From JACCTI01 sp051005695 (lineage in GTDB: Bacteria; Verrucomicrobiota; Verrucomicrobiia; Chthoniobacterales; UBA10450): a stretch of DNA of 64,000 nucleotides. The notes under the pieces are model-generated. The model was not told where the DNA came from. It saw nothing but the letters and a program-made list of their open reading frames with translations, and searched no databases. Position 1 is the stretch's first letter. The number at the start of each line of letters is the position of its first letter. A program made the position numbers and the translations under genes. Below, piece after piece: positions 43,620 through 53,067 of this stretch. Location of the stretch: contig JBPCJC010000046.1 of NCBI GenBank assembly GCA_051005695.1, positions 1-64,000 of the forward strand, written 5' to 3'.

Positions 43620-44057
43620 TTAGCGTCCGCGACCGCCGCTGCGGCCACCGCCTTCACGACGCCCACCGCCACCACCGCCGCCGTAGCCGCCGCCACCTCC
43701 GCCACCACCGTAGCCGCCGCCACCGCCGCCGTAGCCTCCGCCGCCACCGCTACGTCCTCCGCCGCCACCGCCGTAGCCACCGCCGCCGCCGCCGCCGGGC
43801 GGGCGAGCTTCACGTGGGCGCGCTTCGTTCACCGTCAAGGGCCGGCCTTCCACCGTTTTGCCGTTGAACTCGGTGATCGCCTTCTGCGCATCCGCATCCG
43901 TCGTCATGGTGACAAAGGCGAAGCCGCGCGATTTACCGGTAAACTTATCCTGCATCAGCGTGACCTCCTGCACTGGTCCCGCTTGAGCGAAAAGATCCTG
44001 AAGATCAGTCTCGGTCGTATTGAAGGAAAGATTTCCTACGTATAATTTAGTTCCCAT
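43620..44057 (-). CDS. RRM-type glycine-rich RNA-binding protein
   Basis: 145 residues. One RNA recognition motif spans 1-80 with RNP2 (LYVGNL) and RNP1 (KSRGFAFVTM). The tail is almost entirely Gly with Tyr and Arg (GGGYGGGG units, ending GGRSGGRGR). This is the plan of the cyanobacterial Rbp and plant glycine-rich proteins, which in some cyanobacteria respond to cold. The 184-base gap upstream (44058-44241) separates it from the divergent ketosynthase and should contain both promoters. Confidence 0.9.
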   Translation of the reverse strand: MGTKLYVGNLSFNTTETDLQDLFAQAGPVQEVTLMQDKFTGKSRGFAFVTMTTDADAQKAITEFNGKTVEGRPLTVNEARPREARPPGGGGGGGYGGGGGGRSGGGGGYGGGGGGYGGGGGGGGYGGGGGGGRREGGGRSGGRGR

Positions 44058-44241
44058 CTGGAGTTTACTGTGGAAAACGCCGCTTCGGTCACTGTTCCCG
44101 CTTATCGGATTTCAAATCGCCACTGAAAAACTCAACTGACAATCCACCAACTTCCCGAGCTTCCGTTTTCTTTTCGGCCGATCATTAAGGCTGCTGCCGA
44201 GCGAAAGCAAATGGAATTCCCGCGCTGTCAAGCCCCTGAAA

Positions 44242-45453
44242 ATGTCTAGTTTCCAACCCGAGATTGCCGCGCGCGTGGCCGTCGTCGCCGCCGGGATTGT
44301 CAGTCCGCTGGGGTTCGGTCTGGAGGAAACGGCGGCGGCGTTGCGAAGTGGGCGCGATTGCATCACACCGGTCACCCGTTTCTCCGTCGCGCAATGTCGT
44401 TGCCAAACGGCCGGACAAATTTCCGATGAACGCCTGCAAGCTCTCCTGCCAAAAAGGCGCCGCGGCCACCGGCTGCATCGCGTCGCGCAGATGACTATCG
44501 TCGCACTCGCCGAAGCAATGCGACAGGCGCCCGAATTCCAACCCCAGCTCACCGTCGTCGGCACCACCAGCGGCGGCATGACCTTCGGCGAAGAATATTA
44601 TCGCGCGCTCCACGGTCGCGGCAGTTTGCGCCACGGGGCGTCGCAGATTGCAAATTACACTCCGCAAAAACCGATCGCCGACGCGCAGGAAGCGCTCGGC
44701 ATTTCCGCCCCCTGCCAGGTGATCGCGAACGCCTGCGCTTCCGGCACCAACGCCATCGGTCACGCCTTCGAGTGCATTCGCTCCGGCCGCTACCAACGCG
44801 TTCTTACCGGCGGCTACGACGCCATCTCCGAGCTGGTTTTCGTCGGTTTCGATTCTCTACAGGCCTCAACTCCGGAGAAATGCCGGCCCTTCGACGCCGC
44901 CCGAACCGGCATGGTCCTGGGAGAAGGCGCGGCCATTCTCGCGCTCGAGAATCTTGAAAGCGCAAAAGCGCGCGGCGCAAAAATTCTCGCCGAAGTCATT
45001 GGCTACGGCCTCTCCACCGACAACCATCACCTCACCCAACCAAACCCATCCGGCAGCGGCGCGCGCCAGGCGATGCAACACGCCCTCGACCGCGCCGGCC
45101 TCGCACCGGACGCGATCGATTACATTAACGCCCACGGCACCGCCACCCCCTTCAACGACGCCGCCGAAGGCAAGGCGATCGCGGAACTTTTCCCACGCGT
45201 CCCGCTCAGCTCGACCAAGGGGATGATGGGCCACTCGTTAGGCGCAGCCGGCGCCATCGAAGCAGTCGTTAGTCTGCTGGCCCTGCGCGAGCAGTTCCTC
45301 CCGCCGAACATTAACTTCCGCGAATCCGATCCGGCACTCGAGCTCGCGATCGTCGCCAACCAATCGCGTCCCGCAAAAATCCACACCGTCCTTTCGAATT
45401 CCTTCGGCTTCGGCGGCACCAACGCCTCCCTCATTCTCCGCGCCGCCGCATGA
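44242..45453 (+). CDS. Beta-ketoacyl-ACP synthase (KS alpha type)
   Basis: 403 residues, thiolase fold, condensing malonyl-ACP with an acyl thioester. The catalytic triad is complete: Cys165 in NACASGTNAIG, His298 in NAHGTATPFND, His331 in MGHSLGAAG. It resembles FabF and the KS of type II polyketide and aryl polyene systems. It overlaps the next gene (ATGA), which encodes a related protein without the catalytic residues, so the two probably form a heterodimer. No acyl carrier protein, ketoreductase or acyltransferase gene is in the neighbourhood. Confidence 0.88.
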   Translation: MSSFQPEIAARVAVVAAGIVSPLGFGLEETAAALRSGRDCITPVTRFSVAQCRCQTAGQISDERLQALLPKRRRGHRLHRVAQMTIVALAEAMRQAPEFQPQLTVVGTTSGGMTFGEEYYRALHGRGSLRHGASQIANYTPQKPIADAQEALGISAPCQVIANACASGTNAIGHAFECIRSGRYQRVLTGGYDAISELVFVGFDSLQASTPEKCRPFDAARTGMVLGEGAAILALENLESAKARGAKILAEVIGYGLSTDNHHLTQPNPSGSGARQAMQHALDRAGLAPDAIDYINAHGTATPFNDAAEGKAIAELFPRVPLSSTKGMMGHSLGAAGAIEAVVSLLALREQFLPPNINFRESDPALELAIVANQSRPAKIHTVLSNSFGFGGTNASLILRAAA

Positions 45454-46556
45454 GTCTGAGCATCCGCGGCATGGGTTGGGTAACGCCGCTCGGCAGTGAC
45501 GTGTCCGCAGTTTGGGATCGTCTCCTCGCCGGTGACAAACCGGCCGCCGAAGAAATTTCCAGCCCGCTGAACGAACGCGCGTATCCCATCTTTCGCGTGC
45601 CTACGGACGCACTCGCGAAAGCGCCCTCGCATCCGCGACTCCGCCGCGCCAGCGCCATCTCGCGCTTTGCGGTGGTCGCCGGATTAGCCGCGCTCGAAAA
45701 CGCCGGCGTCCCGCTCGATCAAGCCAGCGCCGCGCGCACCGCGATCATTTTCGCCATCGCCAATGGCGGCGTCGTTTATACCCGGCGCTTCTATCACGAC
45801 ATCGTCGCCACCGGCGCGAACGCCGCCAGCCCGCTCCTTTTTCCCGAAACCGTTTTCAATGCCCCCGCCAGTCACCTGGCCGCGATTCTCGGGATCACCG
45901 GCGCCAGTTACACTGTCGTCGGCGACGGCGCGGTCGGCGTGCTCGCGTTGCAAATGGCCGAGGACTTGTTAGGCAATCCCGCCCTCGATCGCTGCCTCGT
46001 CGTCGGCGCGGAGGAAGCGGATTGGCTGGTGGCCGATGCCTACCGGCGCTGGCGTTTGCTCCGCGCGCAGCCGCCCCTGGAAGTCTTCGCGGAGCGCCCG
46101 CGCGGCACCGTCTTGAGCGAAGGCGCCGGCGCCCTTCTCGTGGAATCAAAACCGTCGCGCGACTCCGTGATCGTCATCGAGCAAATCGATCCCGGCGAAA
46201 ATTTCCGCCGCCAAAACGAAGCCGCTGATTCTTTGCGAAAAATTTACCAGCGTCTTCGCGTTCACGAGGCCGACCTCATCATCGCCAGCGCCAACGGCAC
46301 CTTCATCGACGCCGCGGAAAAAAACGCCGCGCCCAAATGTGCCCGCTTCTATGCGCCTAAAGTCTCGTTAGGCGAAAGCGTTGGCGCCAGCAGCCTCTGG
46401 CAAATTATCGCCGCCGCCCAGGCACTGCGCACGCAACAAATCCCAGCCAACTCGGCAACCGCCGCTCCCGGCAAAAATCCAAAAATCGAGCGCGTCATCG
46501 TCTCCGTCTGCGGGTTAAATCAACAAGCCGCCGGCCTCGCTCTCCATCGGGCCTGA
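45450..46556 (+). CDS. Chain-length-factor-like ketosynthase homologue, inactive
   Basis: 368 residues with the ketosynthase fold (RGMGWVTPLGSDVSAVWDRL, then a thiolase-like core). The nucleophile position reads VVGDGAVGVLAL, so Cys is replaced by Gly. The two His motifs are also gone (SANGTFIDAAE and SLGESVGASS). This is the pattern of KS beta / chain-length factors, which pair with an active KS and set product length. It is coupled to the upstream KS by an ATGA overlap. Its product cannot be predicted from the window. Confidence 0.82.
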   Translation: MSLSIRGMGWVTPLGSDVSAVWDRLLAGDKPAAEEISSPLNERAYPIFRVPTDALAKAPSHPRLRRASAISRFAVVAGLAALENAGVPLDQASAARTAIIFAIANGGVVYTRRFYHDIVATGANAASPLLFPETVFNAPASHLAAILGITGASYTVVGDGAVGVLALQMAEDLLGNPALDRCLVVGAEEADWLVADAYRRWRLLRAQPPLEVFAERPRGTVLSEGAGALLVESKPSRDSVIVIEQIDPGENFRRQNEAADSLRKIYQRLRVHEADLIIASANGTFIDAAEKNAAPKCARFYAPKVSLGESVGASSLWQIIAAAQALRTQQIPANSATAAPGKNPKIERVIVSVCGLNQQAAGLALHRA

Positions 46557-46622
46557 GCCTCCGCAACTTACCCGGTTTTGCCTTTGCAACCCCTCACCCC
46601 GGCAGTACCTTCGCGCTCCGCA

Positions 46623-48935
46623 ATGCGTAAGCTGTTCTTCCTGTTTTGGGCGCTTTCCGCAGGGGCGGCTTTCGCGCAGACTGCGCAGAACAAATCGCTC
46701 GGCGGGCAGCCGATCGAGATCACTTCCACCGGCGGGACGAACTACGACAACGGTCTCGCGACTGCGGTCGATAATGTCGCGATTCACATCGGCGACACCG
46801 ATATCTACGGGGATCGCGCGACTTACAACACCGAGACGCACGAGGTCCATGTCGAGGGCAGCGTGCGGATTTATCGCGGCGCGGTCGGGAAGCATCCGGC
46901 GGAGCTCTACGTGGGCGAAAACGGGACCTACAATACCGAGAAGAAAACGATCACGGCCGATGATATGCGGACGACCAACTATCCCTACTTGCTCGGCGGC
47001 GAACACATCAATTCCATCGGCGAAGACGCCAAGCTCGTCCTCCATGGCATCTTCACCACCCACGATTCTTCACAGCCGGACTTCACTTTGCGCGCGCGGC
47101 GGGTGCGGGTTTACGAAGGCGATCGCATCATTATGCGCGACGTCGTTTTCTACGTCGGCAAGATTCCGATTTTCTACTGGCCCTATCTCTACCAATCGCT
47201 CGACGATTCCTTCAGTTTCCTGATTTCGCCGGCTTACCTGAGCTCATGGGGCCCGTCGATTCTCAGCCGCCTGACTTTTCCGATCACGAAGGATATCACC
47301 GGGACGGCGCGGCTCGATTTGCGCGGGCGTCGCGGGATCGCTTTCGGTTTTGATTCCAGCATCGAGTACGGAGAAAAGAAGAGCAGCTCAGCAAAATTGC
47401 GCACTTACTTTCTGCGCGATCAAAATCCCTTTATCAATCGGACCGCGCTGCCGCGTGGCTCGATTCCCACGGATCGTTTCCGTCTCTCGCTCACCGATCG
47501 CACCCGCATCACCGACGAAATCACCGGGACGGTCAACGTCACTCGCCTGAGCGATCCTTTTATCCTGCAGGATTTTTTCCCGTCGGAATTTCGAGTGAAT
47601 CCGCAACCCGACAACCTCGTCGCCGTGACCAAGGTGAACCCACTCTACACCCTGACCGCGTATTCGCGTTTTCAGCTCAACGATTTCTACGAAGCGACCG
47701 AGCGCCTCCCGGAAATCGCGCTCGATGTGAAACGGCAACCGGTCTTCGGCAGCCCAATTTTCTACGAAGGTGAAACCAGCTTCGGGAGTTTACGCCGAAG
47801 CTTTGGCACATCTCAGACTCTGAATGGTTCCGAGTTGCGAAACTACGAGGCCCTGCGCTTCGATAGTTTCCATCAATTCGTTTACCCGAAAACATATCTC
47901 GGCTGGCTTTCGGTCGTGCCGCGGGTCGGATTTCGCGGCACCTGGTATAGCGAATCGCGTGATGTCTCGCAGACGATTTTCACCCCGAGTACCGATCCGC
48001 TGATTCCTGATTTTTTGATTCCGCCACCGACGGATGCTCAACCGCTGCGACCGGGCGGCGATCGTTTTCGCACCGTGATGAACGCCGGCTTCGAAGCTTC
48101 CTTTAAATTCTCGCGCGTCTGGGAAGGTGCGCAGAGTCGCGCGCTCGGGCTCGATGGCTTGCGACACATCGTGCAGCCGTTTGTGAATTTTTCCTACGTC
48201 GATGGGACGAATAATGATCCCGCGCAAATTCTCCAGTTCGATCGCTATCAACCTTCCACCCAACTGCGCCCGCTCGACTTTCCGCAGTTCACTTCCATCG
48301 ATTCGATCGATAACTGGACGATCGCGCGCCTCGGCGTGCGCAACCGCCTGCAAACCCGGCGCGACGACGCCACCATTAACTGGCTCGAGCTGCAGACCTA
48401 TTTCGACATCAACATCGACAACCCCTACGACCGGAATTCCTTTTCGAATCTCTACAACAAACTGCTTTTCGCGCCGGTGCCTTGGGCGGGCCTTTCGATC
48501 TCGTCGCAGCTTCCGCTCGTGCCCGAGGGTTTCACCGAGATCAACACCGATGTCCACTTTCAACCAGTCGCAAACGTCGCCCTCTCCCTCGGCCATCGCT
48601 ATCTGCGCGACTCACCGTTTTTCCCTAACAGCAGCCTCTACACCGCCAGCGCCTACTATCGTTTGAACGACAACTGGGCTCTTGGCGCCTCCGGACGTTA
48701 TGAAGGCGCGACCGGTTACTTCGAGGAACAACGCTACTCGGTCTATCGTGACCTAACGAGTTGGGTCGCCTCGCTCGGCGCGATCGTGCGCGATAACGCC
48801 GGGGTCAAAGAGTACGGCGTCCTCGTGACCTTTACCCTCAAGGCGCTGCCCAAGTTTAGCTTTGATCTCAACTTCGATCCCGGCGCCCAGGGCGGCCAGG
48901 GCACTGATAACACGTCTGGCGTTGGCGGCTTTTAA
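46623..48935 (+). CDS. lptD: LPS-assembly protein LptD (OstA)
   Basis: 770 residues from ATG 46623, with a signal peptide (LFFLFWALSAGAAFAQ). An N-terminal OstA jellyroll (about 30-200) carries YDNGLATAVDNVAIHIG and the repeat pattern IYGDRATYNTETHEVHVEGSV. A C-terminal beta barrel fills the rest (ISPAYLSSWGPSI, then many alternating strands). LptD inserts LPS at the outer membrane with LptE. The conserved Cys pairs of proteobacterial LptD are absent. An upstream ATG at 46578 lies before the signal peptide. lptE is not seen nearby. Confidence 0.88.
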   Translation: MRKLFFLFWALSAGAAFAQTAQNKSLGGQPIEITSTGGTNYDNGLATAVDNVAIHIGDTDIYGDRATYNTETHEVHVEGSVRIYRGAVGKHPAELYVGENGTYNTEKKTITADDMRTTNYPYLLGGEHINSIGEDAKLVLHGIFTTHDSSQPDFTLRARRVRVYEGDRIIMRDVVFYVGKIPIFYWPYLYQSLDDSFSFLISPAYLSSWGPSILSRLTFPITKDITGTARLDLRGRRGIAFGFDSSIEYGEKKSSSAKLRTYFLRDQNPFINRTALPRGSIPTDRFRLSLTDRTRITDEITGTVNVTRLSDPFILQDFFPSEFRVNPQPDNLVAVTKVNPLYTLTAYSRFQLNDFYEATERLPEIALDVKRQPVFGSPIFYEGETSFGSLRRSFGTSQTLNGSELRNYEALRFDSFHQFVYPKTYLGWLSVVPRVGFRGTWYSESRDVSQTIFTPSTDPLIPDFLIPPPTDAQPLRPGGDRFRTVMNAGFEASFKFSRVWEGAQSRALGLDGLRHIVQPFVNFSYVDGTNNDPAQILQFDRYQPSTQLRPLDFPQFTSIDSIDNWTIARLGVRNRLQTRRDDATINWLELQTYFDINIDNPYDRNSFSNLYNKLLFAPVPWAGLSISSQLPLVPEGFTEINTDVHFQPVANVALSLGHRYLRDSPFFPNSSLYTASAYYRLNDNWALGASGRYEGATGYFEEQRYSVYRDLTSWVASLGAIVRDNAGVKEYGVLVTFTLKALPKFSFDLNFDPGAQGGQGTDNTSGVGGF

Positions 48936-49019
48936 GCACGCACATCGAGATTGCAATGCTGCCGTATCCCTTGTTCCTTCGCTCGCTGCGGCTAGTCCGC
49001 AGTTTTTAATTTTTTCATC

Positions 49020-50333
49020 ATGGAACTTTCGATTATCGGCTCCGGTTACGTTGGCCTCGTCACCGGTGCGTGTTTTGCCGACGTCGGCCATCACGTCGTC
49101 TGCGTCGATAACGATCCGCGCAAGATCGAAGCGCTCCGCGCCGGCAAAGTCCCGATCTACGAGCCCGGGCTCGAAGAAGTGATTCATCGCAACGTCGCCG
49201 CGCAACGCTTGCGTTTCACCGGCAGCATCCAGGACGGCGTCGATAACTCGCAGGTCGTCTTCATCGCCGTGCCCACGCCCCAAGGCGCGGATGGCCAGGT
49301 CGATCTCAGCTTCATCGAAAAAGTCGCGCGCGAGATTGCCCAAGTCCTAACGAGTTATCGGGTGATCGTCGACAAGAGCACCGTCCCGGTAAAGACCGGC
49401 GAGAAAGTGGCGGAATCGATCAAGCGTTACAATCGCCACAACGCCGAGTTCGATGTCGTCAGCAATCCAGAATTCCTCCGTGAAGGCTGCGCCGTGGCCG
49501 ATTTAATGAAACCGGACCGCATCGTCATCGGCGCGCACAGCGAACGCGCGATCGACCTGATGAAGAAAATTTACGAGCCCTTCATGGCGCCGATTTTGGT
49601 TACCGACATCAACAGCGCGGAACTGATCAAGCACGCGGCCAATTCATTTTTGGCGCTCAAAATTTCCTACATCAACGCGGTCTCCGCGATTTGCGAAGCG
49701 AGCGGCGCCGATATCGAAAAAGTCGCCGACGGCATCGGGATGGATCGACGCATCGGCCGGAATTTTCTTAACGCCGGCATCGGCTACGGCGGCTCCTGTT
49801 TTCCAAAGGACATCGCCGCCTTCATCAAAATCAGCGAGCAACTCGGGGTGCCCTTCAATCTCTTGAAAGAGGTGCAGCGAATCAATGCCTCGCAGAAAGA
49901 TCGGTTTCTGACCGCAATCCGCGAAACCCTCTGGGTCCTGCGCGAGAAAAAAATCGCCGTTTGGGGTCTCACTTTCAAACCCGACACCGACGACATCCGT
50001 TCCTCAGTCGCGATTGACCTCGTCGCCGACATGTTGAAAGAAGGCGCGCAAGTCACGGTTTACGACCCGAAAGGAATGGAGAAGGCGCGCGAGGTGAAAG
50101 AAATCGCGGGCGCGACTTTCGTGAACTCACCGCTTGAAGCTTTGGCCGATGCGGAGGCGCTGGTGGTGGCGACGGAATGGTCGGAATTCGCAAACGTCGA
50201 TCTTGCCGCGGTCAAAGCGAAGATGGCCACGCCGATCGTTTTCGATGGTCGGAATCTTTTTGATCCGCAAACCATGGCAACTCTCGGATTCGATTATCAT
50301 TCGATCGGCCGCCAGCGGGTAGCGTCTCGTTAG
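49020..50333 (+). CDS. ugd: UDP-glucose 6-dehydrogenase
   Basis: 437 residues, making UDP-glucuronate by two NAD-dependent oxidations. The Rossmann start is IIGSGYVGLVTGACFADVGH. The EPGL motif is in PIYEPGLEEV. The catalytic Cys260 is in GIGYGGSCFPKD and the C-terminal UDP-binding domain has FKPDTDDIRSS. Full length. The product feeds exopolysaccharide or LPS sugars. The TAG stop lies inside a perfect iterated 9-mer (50327-50335), and rsmB starts 11 bases on. Confidence 0.95.
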   Translation: MELSIIGSGYVGLVTGACFADVGHHVVCVDNDPRKIEALRAGKVPIYEPGLEEVIHRNVAAQRLRFTGSIQDGVDNSQVVFIAVPTPQGADGQVDLSFIEKVAREIAQVLTSYRVIVDKSTVPVKTGEKVAESIKRYNRHNAEFDVVSNPEFLREGCAVADLMKPDRIVIGAHSERAIDLMKKIYEPFMAPILVTDINSAELIKHAANSFLALKISYINAVSAICEASGADIEKVADGIGMDRRIGRNFLNAGIGYGGSCFPKDIAAFIKISEQLGVPFNLLKEVQRINASQKDRFLTAIRETLWVLREKKIAVWGLTFKPDTDDIRSSVAIDLVADMLKEGAQVTVYDPKGMEKAREVKEIAGATFVNSPLEALADAEALVVATEWSEFANVDLAAVKAKMATPIVFDGRNLFDPQTMATLGFDYHSIGRQRVASR

Positions 50334-50344
50334 GCGGCAGCCTC

Positions 50345-51586
50345 ATGCCGCCAGAGTCCGCGCGCAGAGTTGCCCTCGCCGCCCTCGCGGAGTGGCGCCG
50401 CGGGCAACGGTTTGCCGACGTCATCCTGCAGGAGCGACTGGCCGGTAATTCGTTAGGCGGATCGGACCGCGGCTTCGCCCTCGAACTCTTCTACGGCATC
50501 CTGCGCAATCTCAGCCTGCTCGATTTCTGGATCGCGCAACTACGCCCCGACTCGTTAGACCCGGACTCCCAGGATCTCCTGCGGCTCGGTTTTTACCAGG
50601 TTTTCATCTTGCGAACCCCGACCCACGCGGCCGTCTTCGAAACCGTCGCTCTCGCCGGCGGAAAAAATCGCGGTCTGATCAACGGAATCTTGCGCAGCGC
50701 CCTCCGCCGTTTCGACGAACTCGAAGCCAACGCGGCGAAGCAGCCGTCCGCGATCCGGTTTTCGCACCCGCCATTTTTGGTCGAGCGCTGGACAGAGCAG
50801 TTCGGCGCCGAGGCCGCGCTGGCTTTGTGCGCGTGGAATAATCAACCCGCGCCGCTCTACGCGCGGGTCAATCGCTTGCGAAATTCAGTGACTGATTTCA
50901 GCGCGCGCCATCCGGAGGCCGAAGGGTTGCCGGAGCGCGAAAATTTTCTCCGGCTGGCTACTTTGCCTAACGAGTCGGTCGCCCGCGGCCAGTGTTATCT
51001 CCAGGATCCCAGCACGGCGATCGCCTGCGAGTTGCTCGCGCCGCAACCCGGCGAAAGTGTTCTCGATGCCTGTGCCGCACCCGGCGGCAAGAGTGGCTTC
51101 CTCGCCGAGCTGATGCAAAATCGCGGAACCCTAAGTGCCTGCGATCGCGATCCCGGGCGTGCCGCGACGTTGCGCCAGAACCTGGAAAACCTCGGCGCGA
51201 CCTGCGCGCGGGCGGTCGTCCAGGATTGGCGCACCGGGACGGAACTCCCGCGCAATTCCTTCGATCGCATCCTCGTCGATGCGCCCTGCAGCAACACCGG
51301 AGTCATGCGCCGGCGGGTGGATGTGCGCTGGCGGCTGCGAGCGGAGGATTTCGTGCGCATGCCTAACGAGCAGTTGTCCATCCTGCGCACGGTCATTCCG
51401 TTGCTCAAATCCGGCGGCGTCTTGGTTTACAGCACCTGCAGTCTGGAGCGCGAAGAAAACGAAGCTGTCGTCGGAGCGCTGTTGGAGACTGCGCCATTCC
51501 TAAAATTGACTGCGCAGAAATCCGTCCTGCCGTTTCGCGATCAATTCGACGGCGCGTTCGCCGCGCGGCTTGAGCGAGTCCCCTGA
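50345..51586 (+). CDS. rsmB: 16S rRNA m5C967 methyltransferase RsmB
   Basis: 413 residues. An N-terminal NusB-like RNA-binding domain (ARRVALAALAEWRRGQRFAD, then RGFALELFYGILRN) is followed by a SAM methyltransferase: motif I LDACAAPGGKSGFLAEL, motif IV VDAPCSNTGVMRRR, motif VI YSTCSLEREENE with the catalytic Cys. It modifies C967 of 16S rRNA. Four copies of the iterated 9-mer or near matches fall within this gene or at its edge, the densest cluster in the window. Confidence 0.92.
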   Translation: MPPESARRVALAALAEWRRGQRFADVILQERLAGNSLGGSDRGFALELFYGILRNLSLLDFWIAQLRPDSLDPDSQDLLRLGFYQVFILRTPTHAAVFETVALAGGKNRGLINGILRSALRRFDELEANAAKQPSAIRFSHPPFLVERWTEQFGAEAALALCAWNNQPAPLYARVNRLRNSVTDFSARHPEAEGLPERENFLRLATLPNESVARGQCYLQDPSTAIACELLAPQPGESVLDACAAPGGKSGFLAELMQNRGTLSACDRDPGRAATLRQNLENLGATCARAVVQDWRTGTELPRNSFDRILVDAPCSNTGVMRRRVDVRWRLRAEDFVRMPNEQLSILRTVIPLLKSGGVLVYSTCSLEREENEAVVGALLETAPFLKLTAQKSVLPFRDQFDGAFAARLERVP

Positions 51587-51628
51587 TCAATTTGCATCCC
51601 GCAAGCGCGAGCGTGATCGTTCGCCTCT

Positions 51629-52744
51629 ATGCACGATCCACGCTTCGATAAACTCGCGCAATTGCTCGTCGAATATTCGACGCAACTGAAACGTAACGAG
51701 ACCGTCCTCATCGAAGCCTTCGACGTCCCGGACGAAATGACGATCGCGATGGTGCGCGCGGCGCGCAAAGCGGGCGCGATCCCGTTTACGCAAATCCAGC
51801 GCGGCCGGGTCAGCCGCGAATTGGCGTTGAAGGCGGGGGAACGGCAGTTGAATCTGACTGCGATCCATGAGCTTGCGCGGATGAAAAAAATGGATGCGTA
51901 TGTTGGCCTGCGCGGCAGCAACAACATCAGCGAGCTCGCCGACGTCCCGGCCGAGCAGATGAAATTGGTCGCGAAAAAAATGCGCCCGGTGCAGGACCAG
52001 CGGGTGAAAAAAACCAAGTGGGTCGTGCTCCGCTGGCCGACCGCTTCGATGGCGCAACAGGCGGGGATGAGCACGGAAGCGTTTGAAGATTTTTACTTCG
52101 ACGTGTGCACCCTCGATTACCGGCGGCTGCAACCGGGGATGAAAGCGCTCGCAAAATTAATGGAAAAAACCGATCGGGTGGAAATCAAAGGGCCCGGGAC
52201 TGATTTGCGTTTCAGCATCAAGGATATCGGCGCGGTCACCTGCGGCGGCGATCGCAACATTCCCGATGGTGAAGTTTTCAGCTGCCCGGTGCGTGATTCG
52301 GTCGAAGGGCATGTGACCTTCAATGCGCCGACGATTTACCAAAGCATCGCCTTCGACGGGATCCGGCTCGATTTTCGCGAAGGCAAAATCGTCGAGGCCA
52401 CCGGCAACGAAACGAAAAAGCTGAACAAGATTCTCGATTCCGACCCGGGCGCGCGTTACATCGGCGAGTTCTCGTTAGGCTTCAATCCCTACATCCTGCA
52501 TCCGATGCGCGACATTCTCTTTGACGAAAAAATTGCGGGCTCGTTCCACTTTACCCCCGGCCAGGCTTACGAAGAAGCAGACAATGGCAATCGCAGCCAG
52601 GTGCATTGGGACGTGGTCAACATTCAGCGGCCGGATTACGGCGGCGGCGAAGTTTATTTCGACGGCAAACTGATCCGGAAGAACGGCGAATTTGTGCCGA
52701 AGGATCTGCGCTCGTTAAACCGGAGTAATTTCGCTAAACGGTAA
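51629..52744 (+). CDS. M29-family aminopeptidase
   Basis: 371 residues of the thermophilic aminopeptidase family (AmpS/PepS/T type). The opening FDKLAQLLVEYSTQLKRNETV and the order of metal-binding segments (GEVFSCPVRDSVEGHVTFN with Glu, GARYIGEFSLGFNPYI with Glu, SFHFTPGQAYEEADNG with His, HWDVV with His and Asp) match the family. It releases N-terminal residues in the cytoplasm; no signal peptide. It stands alone after rsmB (42-base gap). Confidence 0.88.
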   Translation: MHDPRFDKLAQLLVEYSTQLKRNETVLIEAFDVPDEMTIAMVRAARKAGAIPFTQIQRGRVSRELALKAGERQLNLTAIHELARMKKMDAYVGLRGSNNISELADVPAEQMKLVAKKMRPVQDQRVKKTKWVVLRWPTASMAQQAGMSTEAFEDFYFDVCTLDYRRLQPGMKALAKLMEKTDRVEIKGPGTDLRFSIKDIGAVTCGGDRNIPDGEVFSCPVRDSVEGHVTFNAPTIYQSIAFDGIRLDFREGKIVEATGNETKKLNKILDSDPGARYIGEFSLGFNPYILHPMRDILFDEKIAGSFHFTPGQAYEEADNGNRSQVHWDVVNIQRPDYGGGEVYFDGKLIRKNGEFVPKDLRSLNRSNFAKR

Positions 52745-52778
52745 CGCCGCGACGCGGGAGCGCTTTCGCAGACTTTGC

Positions 52779-52948
52779 ATGTCATCCCGAGTCGCGCAGA
52801 CGACGAGGGATCTCGCCTATTCGCTCCGACGTTCCTTAACGCTCAGGTTTCCAACCGCGATACGGTAGCGGTTTGGACGGCAATCGAATCGGCCGCGTAT
52901 TTACTGCGATGAGAGATCCCTCGTCGTCTCCGCGACTCGGGATGACAT
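52779..52948. repeat. Palindromic intergenic element (GTCATCCCGA type)
   Basis: Left arm starts at GTCATCCCGAGTCGCGCAGA and continues to GAGGGATCTCGC. Right arm runs from GAGATCCCTCGTCGTCTC to GACTCGGGATGACA. The arms are near-perfect inverted repeats of about 38 bases around a spacer of about 90. It fills most of the 323-base gap between the M29 gene and the next terminator. Confidence 0.82.
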
Positions 52949-53016
52949 AAACGTGCGTTGGGGAGATGGGAAGCCGTCGGTTCATCGCCAAGGATCTTCG
53001 ATGCAGTGGAAACGAA

Positions 53017-53044
53017 AACGGCCCGCGTGAAAACGCGGGCCGTT
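53017..53044 (-). terminator. Rho-independent terminator of the TPR/beta-repeat gene
   Basis: Perfect 12-bp arms AACGGCCCGCGT and ACGCGGGCCGTT with a GAAA loop on the plus strand. On the minus strand it is followed by TTCGTTTCC. It lies 23 bases beyond the stop of the gene ending at 53068. Confidence 0.85.
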
Positions 53045-53067
53045 CCGTTGAGCTGAATTTGGTTTCG

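Noticed and set aside
43611..44045. Plus-strand open frame of Ala/Thr-rich protein opposite the RRM gene
   Set aside because: It is the antisense of the Gly-codon repeat of the RRM tail and of the RRM itself; low-complexity GC-rich DNA keeps several frames open.
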